Counted from the stretch's first letter, positions 32,666 to 42,285 are shown. The stretch: 64,000 bases of DNA from DSPP01 sp964607165 (GCA_964607165.1 CAZSIT010000002.1:1-64000), one strand, 5' to 3'. A program made the numbers and translations. Notes: a model not told the origin generated them from the letters alone.

Positions 32666-33349
32666 TTACAGCCGTAGGCCCAACAGGATTTCAAAAGACC
32701 TATTTTTAACTCCCGGCTGGGATCGATCTTCCAGTGCCTTTGTAAAATCCGGGCTATAACGAACCTCGGTCATAAGGGCAAAGGGAAAAGCTCGAGCAAA
32801 CTCAACTCCCACCCCTATAGTGCCGCCAAAGTTCATCTTTTTCAGTTCATATCCTTGGGCAGCATCTAAAAATAGCAGTGAATCCTTGCCAACCAAAAAA
32901 TCCAGCCGAGGGCCAATGACCAAGTAGGGAGAGAAAACCCCCAAGCTGAATCGAGCTTGAGCGATAACCGGAATTGAAAGATAATCTATTCGGGTTCCCG
33001 GGGCGGCTTCATAGAAAGTGGTGTCGCCGGATTCGTCAATACGGGCAGGGGACGGCTTAAAAGCTACCCCCTTTTGCACGTAATGCAGTTCCCCGAGCAG
33101 GCTGAAATTCCGAATATTGAATATCGCTACAAAGCCAGCCGCATCGAAGCCCCACCGTCTGCCGGATGCATCCGGCGGACATATTTCCCGGCCCGCACCA
33201 CAGGGCGCGCCCCAGGTCTGTTTTGTCCCTGCCGTCCCCAGCTTTAGGCCGTAGGCCTTAATAAACCGAGCGTGAAGCATTGAAGGAACAAACAAAAGAA
33301 GACAGCCAAAGACAAAACTTCTTGGATTGATTGATTTTATGTGGGGCAT
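32666..33349 (-). CDS. PorT-type outer-membrane beta-barrel protein
   Basis: A 227-residue exported protein. After a signal peptide (residues 8-27) come alternating amphipathic strands with the layout GLKLGTA, RWGFDAAGFV, SLLGELHYVQKGV, YLSIPVIAQARF, SPYLVIGPRLDFLV, GGTIGVGVEF, ALMTEVRYSPDF and a closing SFEILLGLRL. That is the OMP_b-brl_2/PorT-like small barrel of FCB bacteria. The next gene on the same strand is a paralog. Function unknown. Confidence 0.85.
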   Translation of the reverse strand: MPHIKSINPRSFVFGCLLLFVPSMLHARFIKAYGLKLGTAGTKQTWGAPCGAGREICPPDASGRRWGFDAAGFVAIFNIRNFSLLGELHYVQKGVAFKPSPARIDESGDTTFYEAAPGTRIDYLSIPVIAQARFSLGVFSPYLVIGPRLDFLVGKDSLLFLDAAQGYELKKMNFGGTIGVGVEFARAFPFALMTEVRYSPDFTKALEDRSQPGVKNRSFEILLGLRL

Positions 33350-33405
33350 TTAGAGAAGTTTAGAAGGAATTAAAAGTTTACCACAGCCGCATACCCAGCA
33401 AAAGT

Positions 33406-34047
33406 TCAAATGACTTGTTTTTGATTTTGAGCGGGTCCCCCCAGAAAATTGCCTTTGAACGAATCGTTAAAAGTGTGGCTGTAGCGAAACTCTGTCATAA
33501 CATTGAGAAACTCGACCCCTACCCCAAACGTGGCTCCAAAATCAGACTTCTTAAACTTGTCGTATACGAACTGTAAACCTTCCGGATTTTTGCTAAGCAA
33601 AAAATCAACGCGAGGCCCGGCCAGCAAATACGGAGCAACCGGAAGAGAAAACGGTTGAACTTTGACCAAAACCGGAACGGAGATGTATTCAATAAGGGGT
33701 CTGAAAATCAGGAATTGGCCGGTTCCACTGGGAAAGTTATAACTGGTCTCCTGAATTTTGTAGGTCATTCCTTTTTGTATGTAGTGAACCTCCGGAACCA
33801 AGCTGAAAGGCCCTGTGCCAAACAATTCGACAAACCCGCCGGCGTCGAATCCCCAACGGTCGCCGTCCTTGTCGGGAAAACCTGAAACCTGGCCGGAAAA
33901 ATCCCAACTCTGGTCAGCCACGACCGCCCCCGTTTTGAAGCCAAAACCTCGAACCAGCTGGGCATTTGATTTAATGGGGTTGAATAGAAGTAGAAAAACA
34001 GCTATTAAAACAACCTGCCATGATTTCTTTATTTCTCTTCGGAGCAT
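33406..34047 (-). CDS. PorT-type barrel protein, apparently frameshifted near its end
   Basis: Paralog of the barrel at 32666-33349, with the same strand order (GFGFKTGAVV, RWGFDAGGFVEL, SLVPEVHYIQKGM, YISVPVLVKVQPF, APYLLAGPRVDFLL, GATFGVGVEF). The annotated frame ends GNFLGGPAQNQKQVI, which destroys the last strand. Removing one G from the six-G run (genomic C run 33437-33442) restores DPLKIKNKSFELLLGMRLW and a stop at 33378-33380. That matches the paralog's ending and supplies the terminal aromatic residue barrels need. So this is either a sequencing indel, a decayed gene, or slippage-based switching. Confidence 0.8.
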   Translation of the reverse strand: MLRREIKKSWQVVLIAVFLLLFNPIKSNAQLVRGFGFKTGAVVADQSWDFSGQVSGFPDKDGDRWGFDAGGFVELFGTGPFSLVPEVHYIQKGMTYKIQETSYNFPSGTGQFLIFRPLIEYISVPVLVKVQPFSLPVAPYLLAGPRVDFLLSKNPEGLQFVYDKFKKSDFGATFGVGVEFLNVMTEFRYSHTFNDSFKGNFLGGPAQNQKQVI

Positions 34048-34082
34048 TGGAACTCCTCTACTAAGGAAAAACTGCTTAAAAC

Positions 34083-36908
34083 TTACTCCCCGTCCGCTAT
34101 GCTGTATTTTTCCATCTTGTAGCGGAGGGTGGAAACTGGGATGCCCAAAATCCGGGCGGCCTGGGCCTTCACAAAGCGGGCCGATTCCAGCGCCCGGCCG
34201 ATTTCTTCCTTTTCAAACAGGCAAACCCGTTCTTCCAAAGAACCGCCCCAATTGTAGGCGGCTGTTTTATCGGGGAAAAATTTATCGGAGAGCAAGTCTT
34301 TGGTTACCGTTCCACCGGCGGGAGTCAAAGCCACCAGACGCGAAAGCTCGTTGGCCAGCTCGCGGACGTTGCCGGGATAATCGTAGGCGAACAGGAAACG
34401 CAAAACCTCCGGCGCCAAAGTCGGCAGGGGCCGGCTGGCCTGCTCGGTTGCGCGTTTCAAAAGATAATCGACCAGAAGTGGTATATCCTCCCGGCGAGTA
34501 CGTAAGGGCGGCAAGGTGAGGTTGATGGTGTTCAGCCGGTAATACAAGTCTTTGCGGAATAAACCGCCATCCACTTGGGCTTTGACGTCGCGGTTAGTGG
34601 CAGAGATGATGCGGACATCAATCTTGCGCGGGCGGGTCTCGCCCAAACGGAAAAATTCTTTTTCTTCGAGAATGCGCAATAGCTTGACCTGCATCGAAAG
34701 GGGAATTTCGGCCACCTCGTCCAAATACAAAGTTCCGCCGTCCGCTTCTTCGAGAAGGCCGATTTTATCGGCCACTGCGCCGGTGAAAGAGCCTTTTTTG
34801 TGGCCGAACAGCTCCGATTCCAAAATCGATTCCGGCAGCGCGGCGCAATTGACCGCCACAAAGTGTCCCTTTTTGCGCAACGAGGAATAATGCAGAGCCT
34901 TGGCGAGCAAGTCCTTCCCGGTGCCGGTCTCGCCTTCCAAAAGAATCGGCAAATCGGAATCTTTCACCTGTTCCAACCGAGCCAAAGTTTTCCGCATAGA
35001 CTCGGAACGGGTGATGATGTTGGGGAAGACCGCCGATTCCTCAAGCTGGGAAAGGAGCTTTTGGGTAGTGGCCGTCAGTTCGGCATGGTCTTTTTCCAAA
35101 AGCTTAAACGCTACTAAATCGGTGAAAGCAACCGCAAAGCAGAATTCTTTTTCCAGAAATATCGGCTTTTCCGGAGTCGATTCCCGCTCCAACAGAAGAG
35201 CGGCAAAACGATAGCCGGAAGGCTGAAAGGGAACGGTTATAACGCAACAAAGCTTGTCTTCACCCTCCAAGCTTATGGCAGGTTTTTCGCTTTTTAGCTC
35301 TGAAGTTTCCGGATCCAGGAGTTTTTCGACCATTTCCTTTTGGGAAGCTCCCAATCCCCAAAAATCCAGCTTTTCATCCCGGCTTTTATGCGCTAAAAGC
35401 GCCACTTTGACGGCGCCCGTTTTTTTCTGGAGAAATTCCAGAAGATTATCCAGGTTGCCCTTTTTGAAGGCTTCTTCACCGGAGGGATCGGCGCCGACCA
35501 GCCGGAAAAGGCGATATTCATTTTCGGGGGAAACGGCGTGGGAAGTCAGCTTTTCTTCCAACTCTAAAATTTTAGGTTGAGACCCATTCTCACCTTTCAA
35601 TCGTAATCCCACCCAGATGGCCAGGGCTAAATCGTGAGCCCCTTTGGTCTCGTAAGCCAAGGCGGCTACTCTCTGTGCCTGTATGGAAAGTTTGTCGGAC
35701 TTCAGGCTTCCCGCCACGCGGACGGCCTTTGCCAGAAAGGCCGCCGACTCCTCCGTGGAAAAACTGCCGCTTCGCATCGCCTCGAGATAGGTAAAGAAAA
35801 GTTCGCGGCGGACCTTCAAATCTTTTAGGAGAGCTGTGCTTTCGTTAAAATAACGCCGGCTTTCAGCCTGCTCGCCCGAAGCGGCGGCGGTACGGCCGAA
35901 AATTCTAAGCAGGGCGCCGATTTCAATCCGCTCACCCAACCGCGTGGCTACGGCGTAGGCGGTTTGGGCAAAACGGCGGGCGCGCTCAAATTCACCGCGC
36001 AAAATTAAAAGTTCGGAATAGAGTCGATAGGTTTGGGATACCAGAGCCGATTCGGGGGCAATTCGTTCGCCCAACTCGACTCCCTTCAGGTACAGCTCCT
36101 CGGCCGCTTCGTAATCTCCGCGAACGGCTTTCAACTCCCCGGAGTATTCATACCAGATTCCGAGCTCGCGGGTGGCACCGGAAGCGATAATTTTCGCATA
36201 GGCCTCGTTTAGATATTTTTCCGAGAGCAAGAGGTCTTGCTTGCACAGGTAAGCGTAACCCAGTGAAAGCAGGTCGCGGGAGAGGTTCAAGTCATCGCTG
36301 TGCAAAGCATCGGAGGCCCTGGCGGTGTTGAACCGCTCAATCGCGGTATCCCATTCACCCAGCAACAATAAAATTCGGCCCTCATTGGCGGCCAGCCAGG
36401 CGATTCGTTTTGCATCTCCCAGCCGGTGGGCCAATTCCATACCTTCGGAGAGGGTTTCTTGAGCTTTTTGGAAATCGAAGGTGATGAAGTAAACTCCGGC
36501 CAGCCGATTTTGGCCATCGATGGCGCCGCCCAGGTCACTGGCCCGCCGGAAACCAAATACCGCCTCTTTTAGCTGCCGCTCGGCCTCCTTCAAATTCCCC
36601 TGGGAGGTTTCGATTAACCCAACGACATATTGAATTTGAGCGGTTTGGCGATGTTCGCCGGTGTTTTTGAAGTATTCAAACGCTTCGGATGCTTTTTGGC
36701 GCGCCCAGGCATAATCTCCTATCGCCTGACCCACCACCGCATCAAGATAAGCCATGTGGGCCCATTCGCCCGTGTGCGGCACGGGCCGGAAGGTATTGGC
36801 CAGTTCGGCCAGTTCGGCTTTGGCCCTGGTGTATTCCCGCCGTTCGACTAAAAGCTCAATGGCTTCCAGGTGGCGGACTAAAGCCGTTGGTTGACGGTCT
36901 TCATTCAT
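34083..36908 (-). CDS. Sigma-54-dependent activator with TPR sensor region
   Basis: A 941-residue transcriptional regulator. The first ~430 residues are TPR-like helical repeats, then comes a GAF-like region (~470-610). The AAA+ domain follows: Walker A GETGTGKD, the sigma-54 contact loop GSFTGA (Ser instead of the usual Ala in GAFTGA), Walker B GGTLYLDEV, and sensor NRDVKAQVDGGLFRKDLYYRL. A Fis-type helix-turn-helix (AAARILGIPVSTLRYKM-like) closes the protein. There is no receiver domain, so input probably comes through the TPR/GAF part. It overlaps a small secreted-protein gene by ATGA. Target promoters were not identified. Confidence 0.92.
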   Translation of the reverse strand: MNEDRQPTALVRHLEAIELLVERREYTRAKAELAELANTFRPVPHTGEWAHMAYLDAVVGQAIGDYAWARQKASEAFEYFKNTGEHRQTAQIQYVVGLIETSQGNLKEAERQLKEAVFGFRRASDLGGAIDGQNRLAGVYFITFDFQKAQETLSEGMELAHRLGDAKRIAWLAANEGRILLLLGEWDTAIERFNTARASDALHSDDLNLSRDLLSLGYAYLCKQDLLLSEKYLNEAYAKIIASGATRELGIWYEYSGELKAVRGDYEAAEELYLKGVELGERIAPESALVSQTYRLYSELLILRGEFERARRFAQTAYAVATRLGERIEIGALLRIFGRTAAASGEQAESRRYFNESTALLKDLKVRRELFFTYLEAMRSGSFSTEESAAFLAKAVRVAGSLKSDKLSIQAQRVAALAYETKGAHDLALAIWVGLRLKGENGSQPKILELEEKLTSHAVSPENEYRLFRLVGADPSGEEAFKKGNLDNLLEFLQKKTGAVKVALLAHKSRDEKLDFWGLGASQKEMVEKLLDPETSELKSEKPAISLEGEDKLCCVITVPFQPSGYRFAALLLERESTPEKPIFLEKEFCFAVAFTDLVAFKLLEKDHAELTATTQKLLSQLEESAVFPNIITRSESMRKTLARLEQVKDSDLPILLEGETGTGKDLLAKALHYSSLRKKGHFVAVNCAALPESILESELFGHKKGSFTGAVADKIGLLEEADGGTLYLDEVAEIPLSMQVKLLRILEEKEFFRLGETRPRKIDVRIISATNRDVKAQVDGGLFRKDLYYRLNTINLTLPPLRTRREDIPLLVDYLLKRATEQASRPLPTLAPEVLRFLFAYDYPGNVRELANELSRLVALTPAGGTVTKDLLSDKFFPDKTAAYNWGGSLEERVCLFEKEEIGRALESARFVKAQAARILGIPVSTLRYKMEKYSIADGE

Positions 36909-37219
36909 TGGGCCAGTTTATTTTTGCTTTCCAGTTTCTTTGCGCCTGCGGCCCCCTTCGAATTCAAGGCCGGCAAATTTACCTTCACCACATAGAACTC
37001 ACCATTTGGACCAAAATAAACCAGGTAAAAGCTCTGCACCTTTTTCGCCGGGCTTTCGGCCACACCACTCCCGCCACCGGTTAAACCATTCCAGGGATGC
37101 TCATCCAGCGGATCCTTGGGCGTTGGTGGAAGGGGATCAGCTGCCCAAAGTACCTCAAAAGCAGCAAATAAAAGGAAAGCTACCCCTAAAATCGCCAGCC
37201 ATTTCATCACTTTTCGCAT
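36905..37219 (-). CDS. Small secreted protein coupled to the sigma-54 activator
   Basis: A 104-residue protein of unknown family. A signal peptide (residues 5-27, ending VLWA) is followed by a Pro/Gly-rich stretch, a short beta-like segment (QSFYLVYFGPNGEFYVVKVNLP) and a Lys-rich tail. It is preceded by AAGGAGAGGG and overlaps the regulator gene by ATGA, so both proteins are made from one message. A sensory or signalling relation to the activator is a guess from coupling alone. Confidence 0.65.
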   Translation of the reverse strand: MRKVMKWLAILGVAFLLFAAFEVLWAADPLPPTPKDPLDEHPWNGLTGGGSGVAESPAKKVQSFYLVYFGPNGEFYVVKVNLPALNSKGAAGAKKLESKNKLAQ

Positions 37220-37428
37220 AACCCTCTCCTTACTTTAAAACTTCCAAACTTTTTATCCGGCCTTTACCTCAAAGGCCTTTCCCAGACCTGGCGAACAGTC
37301 CGGCAACCTAATTTCTGTCTTACCCTCATAATATATACGCAACCATTTGCGAATCCTATAACATTAATTTTAACCTGAAAGTTGCAAAAAGCAAGTGATA
37401 TTTTACTAAAAACCGCCGTTTCTTCTTT
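37220..37428 (-). other. Leader/promoter region of the regulator operon
   Basis: On the minus strand an A/T-rich GCGTATATATTATG stretch (about 37328-37343) could hold a -10. The leader contains a perfect GGCCTTT/AAAGGCC hairpin with 5-nt loop (about 37260-37279). No gene seen. Confidence 0.35.
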
Positions 37429-38562
37429 CTAAAGCCCTTGCTGCGGTTCTAAAACCGGAACCGCTTCCTCCGGACCGGGAGCAGGGGCAAGCAAATCGGC
37501 CCCCTCTTTTTTACGAACGGCAAGATAAGCCAGAACTTGGGTCGAAAAGATAACCGCAAGACCGTAGGACAAGGCAGCGATAAGCAGGATGAAGAAAGAA
37601 AGAGACAAAAGGAAACCGGACAGCTCACCCGCCCAATTCAAACCGGGGCTTCCTTCGGATACGGGTAAGTTAATTATAGTCTTTCCCCAAGGCAGAAGGG
37701 AGGTGGCAAAGATAACCAGCGGGGCATCCGGCCGGAAATTGCCCAAAGCGGTTTCCAGGATGTTGTCCCATTTAAAACCGATAATGCGGGACGCCAGGTA
37801 GTCAAAAAGACCGACAGATAATAGGAAAAAGTACGCAATAACCAGGCTCGCTATTTTGGCCAGGATAAACCCGATGCCGTTGTAACCGGTCACCCGCCAG
37901 GGCTGCCGCCAGAGAGAATTGAAAAGGTTAAAAACCATCTCAAAGGTGTCGCCCGGTTCTACGGCGGCAATGGTCGGCCCAAAATAAATGCCGACCGTAA
38001 GCGCGATCCAAATAAAGACCAAAACCGCGGCAAATATGAAGAAGGGGAAAAGGAAAAAAACCGACAGCCCAATTTCACCGATTACAGGTATTTTTCCAAG
38101 AATTAGGGGTACCACCAGCATTATTAAAAGCAACAAAGAAAACAAAAAGATGAAAAATGGCGGCAGATAGAGTTTGCGTTTATGCTCGTTTAGAAATCTA
38201 AACCCGTCGCGCACGGAGAAAAAAGGATTTCCCTGCAATTCTTCGAAATTTAATTTAGCCGAAACAAAACTCGCCGTAAGGTAACAAAATCCCAGCCAAA
38301 CAAAGAGCAGCACGGCCATAATCCCACCCCAAAACCCGCCCGCCTGCAGGTCAAAGTAGGGAAAAAGCGAATAATCGCCCCACGTTTCTGCGGGAGACTG
38401 GCCTTGAATCCATTGGTTCAGATACGCCAGGACGAAATATCCGCCGTAGGCGGCCAAAAGCGCCCAGAAAGCGATTTGAATCTTTTTGCCGGAAAGGGCA
38501 AAACGGGGGGCAAAAAAAATGTCCTTGAAATTATAGGTCAGAACCCGCACGCTTGGAAGCAA
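37429..38562 (-). CDS. Multi-pass membrane protein of unknown function
   Basis: A 377-residue integral membrane protein with about six hydrophobic segments: around residues 30-50, 80-110, 135-160, 165-195, 235-265 and 325-350. A soluble loop lies between the second and third, and a Pro/Glu-rich cytoplasmic tail ends the chain (APGPEEAVPVLEPQQ). The arrangement recalls DUF4013-like or YciC-like membrane proteins, but I cannot assign it. It stands between the regulator operon and the terminator of the giant exoprotein gene, all on the minus strand. Confidence 0.7.
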   Translation of the reverse strand: MLPSVRVLTYNFKDIFFAPRFALSGKKIQIAFWALLAAYGGYFVLAYLNQWIQGQSPAETWGDYSLFPYFDLQAGGFWGGIMAVLLFVWLGFCYLTASFVSAKLNFEELQGNPFFSVRDGFRFLNEHKRKLYLPPFFIFLFSLLLLIMLVVPLILGKIPVIGEIGLSVFFLFPFFIFAAVLVFIWIALTVGIYFGPTIAAVEPGDTFEMVFNLFNSLWRQPWRVTGYNGIGFILAKIASLVIAYFFLLSVGLFDYLASRIIGFKWDNILETALGNFRPDAPLVIFATSLLPWGKTIINLPVSEGSPGLNWAGELSGFLLSLSFFILLIAALSYGLAVIFSTQVLAYLAVRKKEGADLLAPAPGPEEAVPVLEPQQGL

Positions 38563-38617
38563 AAGAAATCCGCCCGCTTTCTTTTGTCAAGCCCGAAAGC
38601 GGGCAACGAACTAAAAA

Positions 38618-38644
38618 TAAAAAGGGCGGGTTTGAAACCCGCCC
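38618..38644 (-). terminator. Terminator of the giant exoprotein gene
   Basis: GGGCGGGTTT/AAACCCGCCC hairpin followed on the minus strand by TTTTTAT. The same GGGCGGGT...ACCCGCCC design recurs after the genes at 52479, 54669 and 57342. Confidence 0.85.
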
Positions 38645-38669
38645 TCGGTTGGTTCGTGATTGGTTTGTA

Positions 38670-41600
38670 TTAAGGGCCGCAGTTAATTGGCGTGCCCAAA
38701 AAGGCCAAGTTTAGCTCGTTTACGACATCCGAAGCGGTCAAAATTCCATCGCAATTCAAATCCGCGAAACAGAGGTCGCAGTTGCCAGTTCCCAAAAAGG
38801 TACAGTTGAGGATCAGAACTACGTCGCTGGAGGTCAGAATACCATCCGCGTTCATATCTCCCTTGGCGGCGGCGCAGATTTGGTTGGTCACGGTATTGGT
38901 GACCACCGGCGGCGTGGAATCGATGTAGATGGTGGCCCGGTTATGGATGTCCAGACCGACGGCATTCGAATCCGGCTGCACGGTATATGTGACAAAAGCG
39001 TGGCTGCCAGGTTCATCTACGTTGCTGTCGGGCAGGTTCATATTGGTAAATGTCCAAATCAACTCCCGGCCGTCGATGGTGAAATCGTAAAGATGGCTGG
39101 CAGCCTGGATTTCTATGGTCTCGATGTCGAGATTATCATCCAGCGTATCGCGCACGACCACGTTTCGCACCGTATCGGTTCCCACGTTCTGAAAGTTCAC
39201 TTGATACAAAAGGGTGTCGGTTTTGGCGATTATGCCGGAGGGTGCAGAACCTTCCGGGAAAACCGTTTTATCGTTCGGCAGAAAAGATAGTGCCTGTTGA
39301 CCTTGGAGGGAGAGGCTCCTCACCTTAGCCCTATAGGTGTAAGAGTTGTTTGGAATATAAGAGTCGCCTGCGGTTGGGACGAGGTTATCGCTGGCTTTCA
39401 ATACCGCTCCAACCGGCACGTTGCTGGGAATACCGACATAGGTATAGCGGAGGAAAACCGGAGATTGGCCGGGCACAGAACCGAGATTCCAGGTCACATT
39501 ACCGTTGGCGTAAGTTCCGCCGTCGCTAATAAAGAGAGGAGGGGTAGCGACTTCCGGGGGAAGGGTCAAGGTCAGCGTGGCAGGCGGGCTGGCAACGGTT
39601 CCATAATTTCGATAATAGGCATAATAAGCTTGTGTTCTGCCCGGGAAGGCCGGAGTTGCCCCGAGGCCAACCGCCAGGTCCCAACGCATTAAGTCTCGAT
39701 TGCCGAAATTTATGCCGGTGACAATTTCCTCCGCACTTAGATTGACGGTGTGAGTGCCGGGCGAAACCGGGCAGGTTTGGTTCCAGTTCCAGGGGAAGAG
39801 ATTGCTCTCCTTAATTGTGTAGCTGCCGGTTGACAGGTTACTAAAAAAATAGTTTCCATTTTGGTTCGTAAGTTTTACCTGCGCAGCTTGGCCTGCTCTC
39901 TTAAGAACAATTGGCCATTGGAATAATCCGTTCTGGGTGGGGTCACAGTTGAGGTTGGCATCGTTAAATTTCTTCCCAAAAATTGTATTTGACTCGCAAA
40001 CCCTGACCGTGAATGTGCAGGTGTCCTTGTTGCCGCAAGCATCCGTAGCGATGCAGGTCACCGGGGTCACGCCCGGCTGGAAAAGAGAGCCGGAAGAAGG
40101 CGTGCAGTTCACCGTGGCGCCGCTGGGACAATTGTCGGACGCGGTAGGGGCAAAAGTCACCGTTGTAGGAGCGCAAGGTTTGTTAATATCCGGACAGCTG
40201 GCAATCATCGGCGGGGTATTGTCGTTGACGGTAATAATCTGGTCACACGTAAAAAAGTTGCTGAAAGCATCGGTGGCCGTGTAGGTACGAGTAATCGTCC
40301 CGCCACAAGGCCCGCCTGCCAACGCTCCATCCGAAGAAGTAATAGTCACAGGACCACAGTTATCCGAAGCCGAACCGCCCTGGGCAACTAACTCCGCCAC
40401 GGTGGTGGCCGCTGGCGGAACATCTACCACACACTGCACGGGAATGGGACCCGGACAGGTAATGGAAGGCTGGATATTGTCGTTGACCGTTACCGTGAAT
40501 GAGCAGAAGCTTTGATTGCCGCAAACATCGGTAGCGGTGCAGTTGACCGTGGTCATTCCCAAAGGGAAACAGGTTCCAGTTGGCGGGCTGCAGACAAAGG
40601 TAACGCCCGGGCAGTTGTCCCCGATGGTGGGAGCAAAGGTGGCCGCAGCACAGCACTGGTTGAGGTCGTTGTTCCTGACGATGTTGGTCGGACAGGTGAT
40701 GGTGGGAGGTACCATATCCAACTCATAGACAAAAGCCGTACCGGCATTAGTAAGCCCGCCCGGGTCGGCGGCGTAAGCGCCGATTATATACTCTCCCTTG
40801 CCGTCACTATTCAAATCTCCGGCGCCGTTAACGGAAATGCCCAGAGCGTCACCGGCGGCGGCGCCGTCTTTCTGGCAGAGCAGAGCGCCGTCAGCCCCGG
40901 AATAAAGATAGGCGGAGCCGGCCTCGGTGCGCCCGCCCGGGTCGGCATTAAAAGCGCCGACGATAAAATCATCCTTCCCGTCGCCGTTCACATCCCCGGC
41001 CCCGCCTACCCCGCCCGGGTTCCGGCCAAATTGGTCACCGGCGGCGGCGCCATCTTTCTGGTGAAGCAGAGCGCCGGTAGCCCCGGAATAGACATAGGCC
41101 GAGCCGGCAGCGCTACGCCCGCCCGGGTCGGCGAAGGGAGCGCCGACGATAAAATCAGGCACCTCATCACCATTCACATCTCCGCAACCGGCAACGGTAG
41201 CGCCCAGAATGTCACCGATGGCGGTGCCGTTTATCGGGGAGTAGGGAAGTGGATCGCCGGTAGCCCCGGAATAGACATAGGCCGAGCCGGCGTTGATAAG
41301 CCCGCCCGGGTCGGCGAAGGGAGCGCCGATGATAAAATCGTCTTTTTCGTCCCCATTCACATCTCCTACCCCGGCGACTGAAAAGCCCAGAAAGTCACTG
41401 GCCGCGGCGCCATCTTTCTGGTGAAGCTTCCCGCCGGTAGCCCCGGAATAGACATAGGCCGAGCCGGCGTTGATAAGCCCGCCCGGGTCGGCGGCGTTGG
41501 TGCCGACGATAAAATCGTCCCACCCGTCGCCATTTACATCCCCGGCCCCGCCCACCCTGTAACCCAACCCGTCATCGATGCCGCCATTTTTCTGGTAAAG

Positions 41601-42068
41601 CAGAGCGCCGGTTTTCCCGGAATAGACATAAGCCGAACCTTCATGGCCCACTCCGGCCGGGAAGGTAAAGTCAGCGCCGATAATAAAATCGGCCCACCCG
41701 TCCTTGTTCACGTCCCCGGCCCCGGCGACTGCAACGCCGAACTGCACGTTGGCGCTGGGGCCTGATTTAGAATACAGCATAGCACCGGTAAGCCCCGAAT
41801 AGACATAAACTACATTGACACCGGCATCATTGGGGGCGGGAGCGCCGACGATAAAGTCGGGTGTTCCGTTGCTATCCACATCCCCGGCCCCGGCGACTGA
41901 ATGGCCGAATAGGGCGCCGGAGAAGCCGCCGTTTTTCTGGTAAAGCGGCGGGCACCCCTGGCCAAAAGCGGCCGAAAAAGATAAAAGAAAGATGCAAATT
42001 CCCCCTGCCAAGCGGAGCTGGACAGACTTTATACGGAGACAGCATAGAAAACGAAAACAATTAGACAT
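38670..42068 (-). CDS. Giant exoprotein: FG-GAP propeller, HYR, SdrD-like, DUF11, dockerin-like tail
   Basis: An exported mosaic protein of 1132 residues. After the signal peptide come seven integrin-alpha-type FG-GAP repeats (GAGDVNGDGxDDFIVGA...GSAYVYSGATG, ~40-430). HYR-type Ig modules rich in Cys follow (TITCPTNI...TCTATDVCGN, ~440-660), then an SdrD-B-like module (FGKKFNDANLNCD), DUF11-type repeats (~800-1060) and a cysteine-rich dockerin-like tail ending INCGP. Such layouts are adhesive or matrix proteins. The gene is divergent from an ECF sigma factor gene. The signal peptide is preceded by a Cys-containing basic stretch, so a start slightly downstream is possible. Confidence 0.88.
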   Translation of the reverse strand: MSNCFRFLCCLRIKSVQLRLAGGICIFLLSFSAAFGQGCPPLYQKNGGFSGALFGHSVAGAGDVDSNGTPDFIVGAPAPNDAGVNVVYVYSGLTGAMLYSKSGPSANVQFGVAVAGAGDVNKDGWADFIIGADFTFPAGVGHEGSAYVYSGKTGALLYQKNGGIDDGLGYRVGGAGDVNGDGWDDFIVGTNAADPGGLINAGSAYVYSGATGGKLHQKDGAAASDFLGFSVAGVGDVNGDEKDDFIIGAPFADPGGLINAGSAYVYSGATGDPLPYSPINGTAIGDILGATVAGCGDVNGDEVPDFIVGAPFADPGGRSAAGSAYVYSGATGALLHQKDGAAAGDQFGRNPGGVGGAGDVNGDGKDDFIVGAFNADPGGRTEAGSAYLYSGADGALLCQKDGAAAGDALGISVNGAGDLNSDGKGEYIIGAYAADPGGLTNAGTAFVYELDMVPPTITCPTNIVRNNDLNQCCAAATFAPTIGDNCPGVTFVCSPPTGTCFPLGMTTVNCTATDVCGNQSFCSFTVTVNDNIQPSITCPGPIPVQCVVDVPPAATTVAELVAQGGSASDNCGPVTITSSDGALAGGPCGGTITRTYTATDAFSNFFTCDQIITVNDNTPPMIASCPDINKPCAPTTVTFAPTASDNCPSGATVNCTPSSGSLFQPGVTPVTCIATDACGNKDTCTFTVRVCESNTIFGKKFNDANLNCDPTQNGLFQWPIVLKRAGQAAQVKLTNQNGNYFFSNLSTGSYTIKESNLFPWNWNQTCPVSPGTHTVNLSAEEIVTGINFGNRDLMRWDLAVGLGATPAFPGRTQAYYAYYRNYGTVASPPATLTLTLPPEVATPPLFISDGGTYANGNVTWNLGSVPGQSPVFLRYTYVGIPSNVPVGAVLKASDNLVPTAGDSYIPNNSYTYRAKVRSLSLQGQQALSFLPNDKTVFPEGSAPSGIIAKTDTLLYQVNFQNVGTDTVRNVVVRDTLDDNLDIETIEIQAASHLYDFTIDGRELIWTFTNMNLPDSNVDEPGSHAFVTYTVQPDSNAVGLDIHNRATIYIDSTPPVVTNTVTNQICAAAKGDMNADGILTSSDVVLILNCTFLGTGNCDLCFADLNCDGILTASDVVNELNLAFLGTPINCGP
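40770..41950 (-). repeat. Tandem ~180-bp coding repeats of the FG-GAP blades
   Basis: Blocks such as GCCCGCCCGGGTCGGC and CCCCGGAATAGACATAGGCC recur about every 180 bases. They encode the propeller blades, so this is protein repeat structure and not a CRISPR array. Confidence 0.8.
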
Positions 42069-42110
42069 AACACCCCCCTTTCCGGGAAGTTTTTGGTTTA
42101 TGTTCTATTC

Positions 42111-42133
42111 GTTGGCCTCAACCGGAGGCCAAC
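42111..42133. other. Hairpin in the giant exoprotein leader
   Basis: GTTGGCCTC / GAGGCCAAC, a perfect 9-bp stem with a 5-nt loop, about 45 bases upstream of the minus-strand ATG. Confidence 0.5.
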
Positions 42134-42255
42134 CTTTGACCGTCCAATCCAGCAAAGATTTTTCTCACACACTTATCTAATAGCCATAGGCCGGCTTTCC
42201 TTACACTTTTTTCCGAAAAAAATTTCCGCGGCGGGGAGTCAGGGGGCATACCCCC

Positions 42256-42285
42256 TTGACAACACCGGCGCCTTGGGGCTAAATT
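42256..42285 (+). promoter_or_regulatory. Promoter of the ECF sigma gene
   Basis: TTGACA (42256-42261), 18 nt, TAAATT (42280-42285). It looks like a housekeeping promoter. Confidence 0.55.

Noticed and set aside
40512..41381. 289-codon plus-strand frame opposite the FG-GAP repeats
   Set aside because: Repetitive shadow of the propeller-coding repeats, without RBS or domain.
40770..41950. Regularly spaced repeats that could suggest a CRISPR array
   Set aside because: Period ~180 bp, in frame, and encoding calcium-binding FG-GAP blades. No short repeat/spacer pattern and no cas genes.
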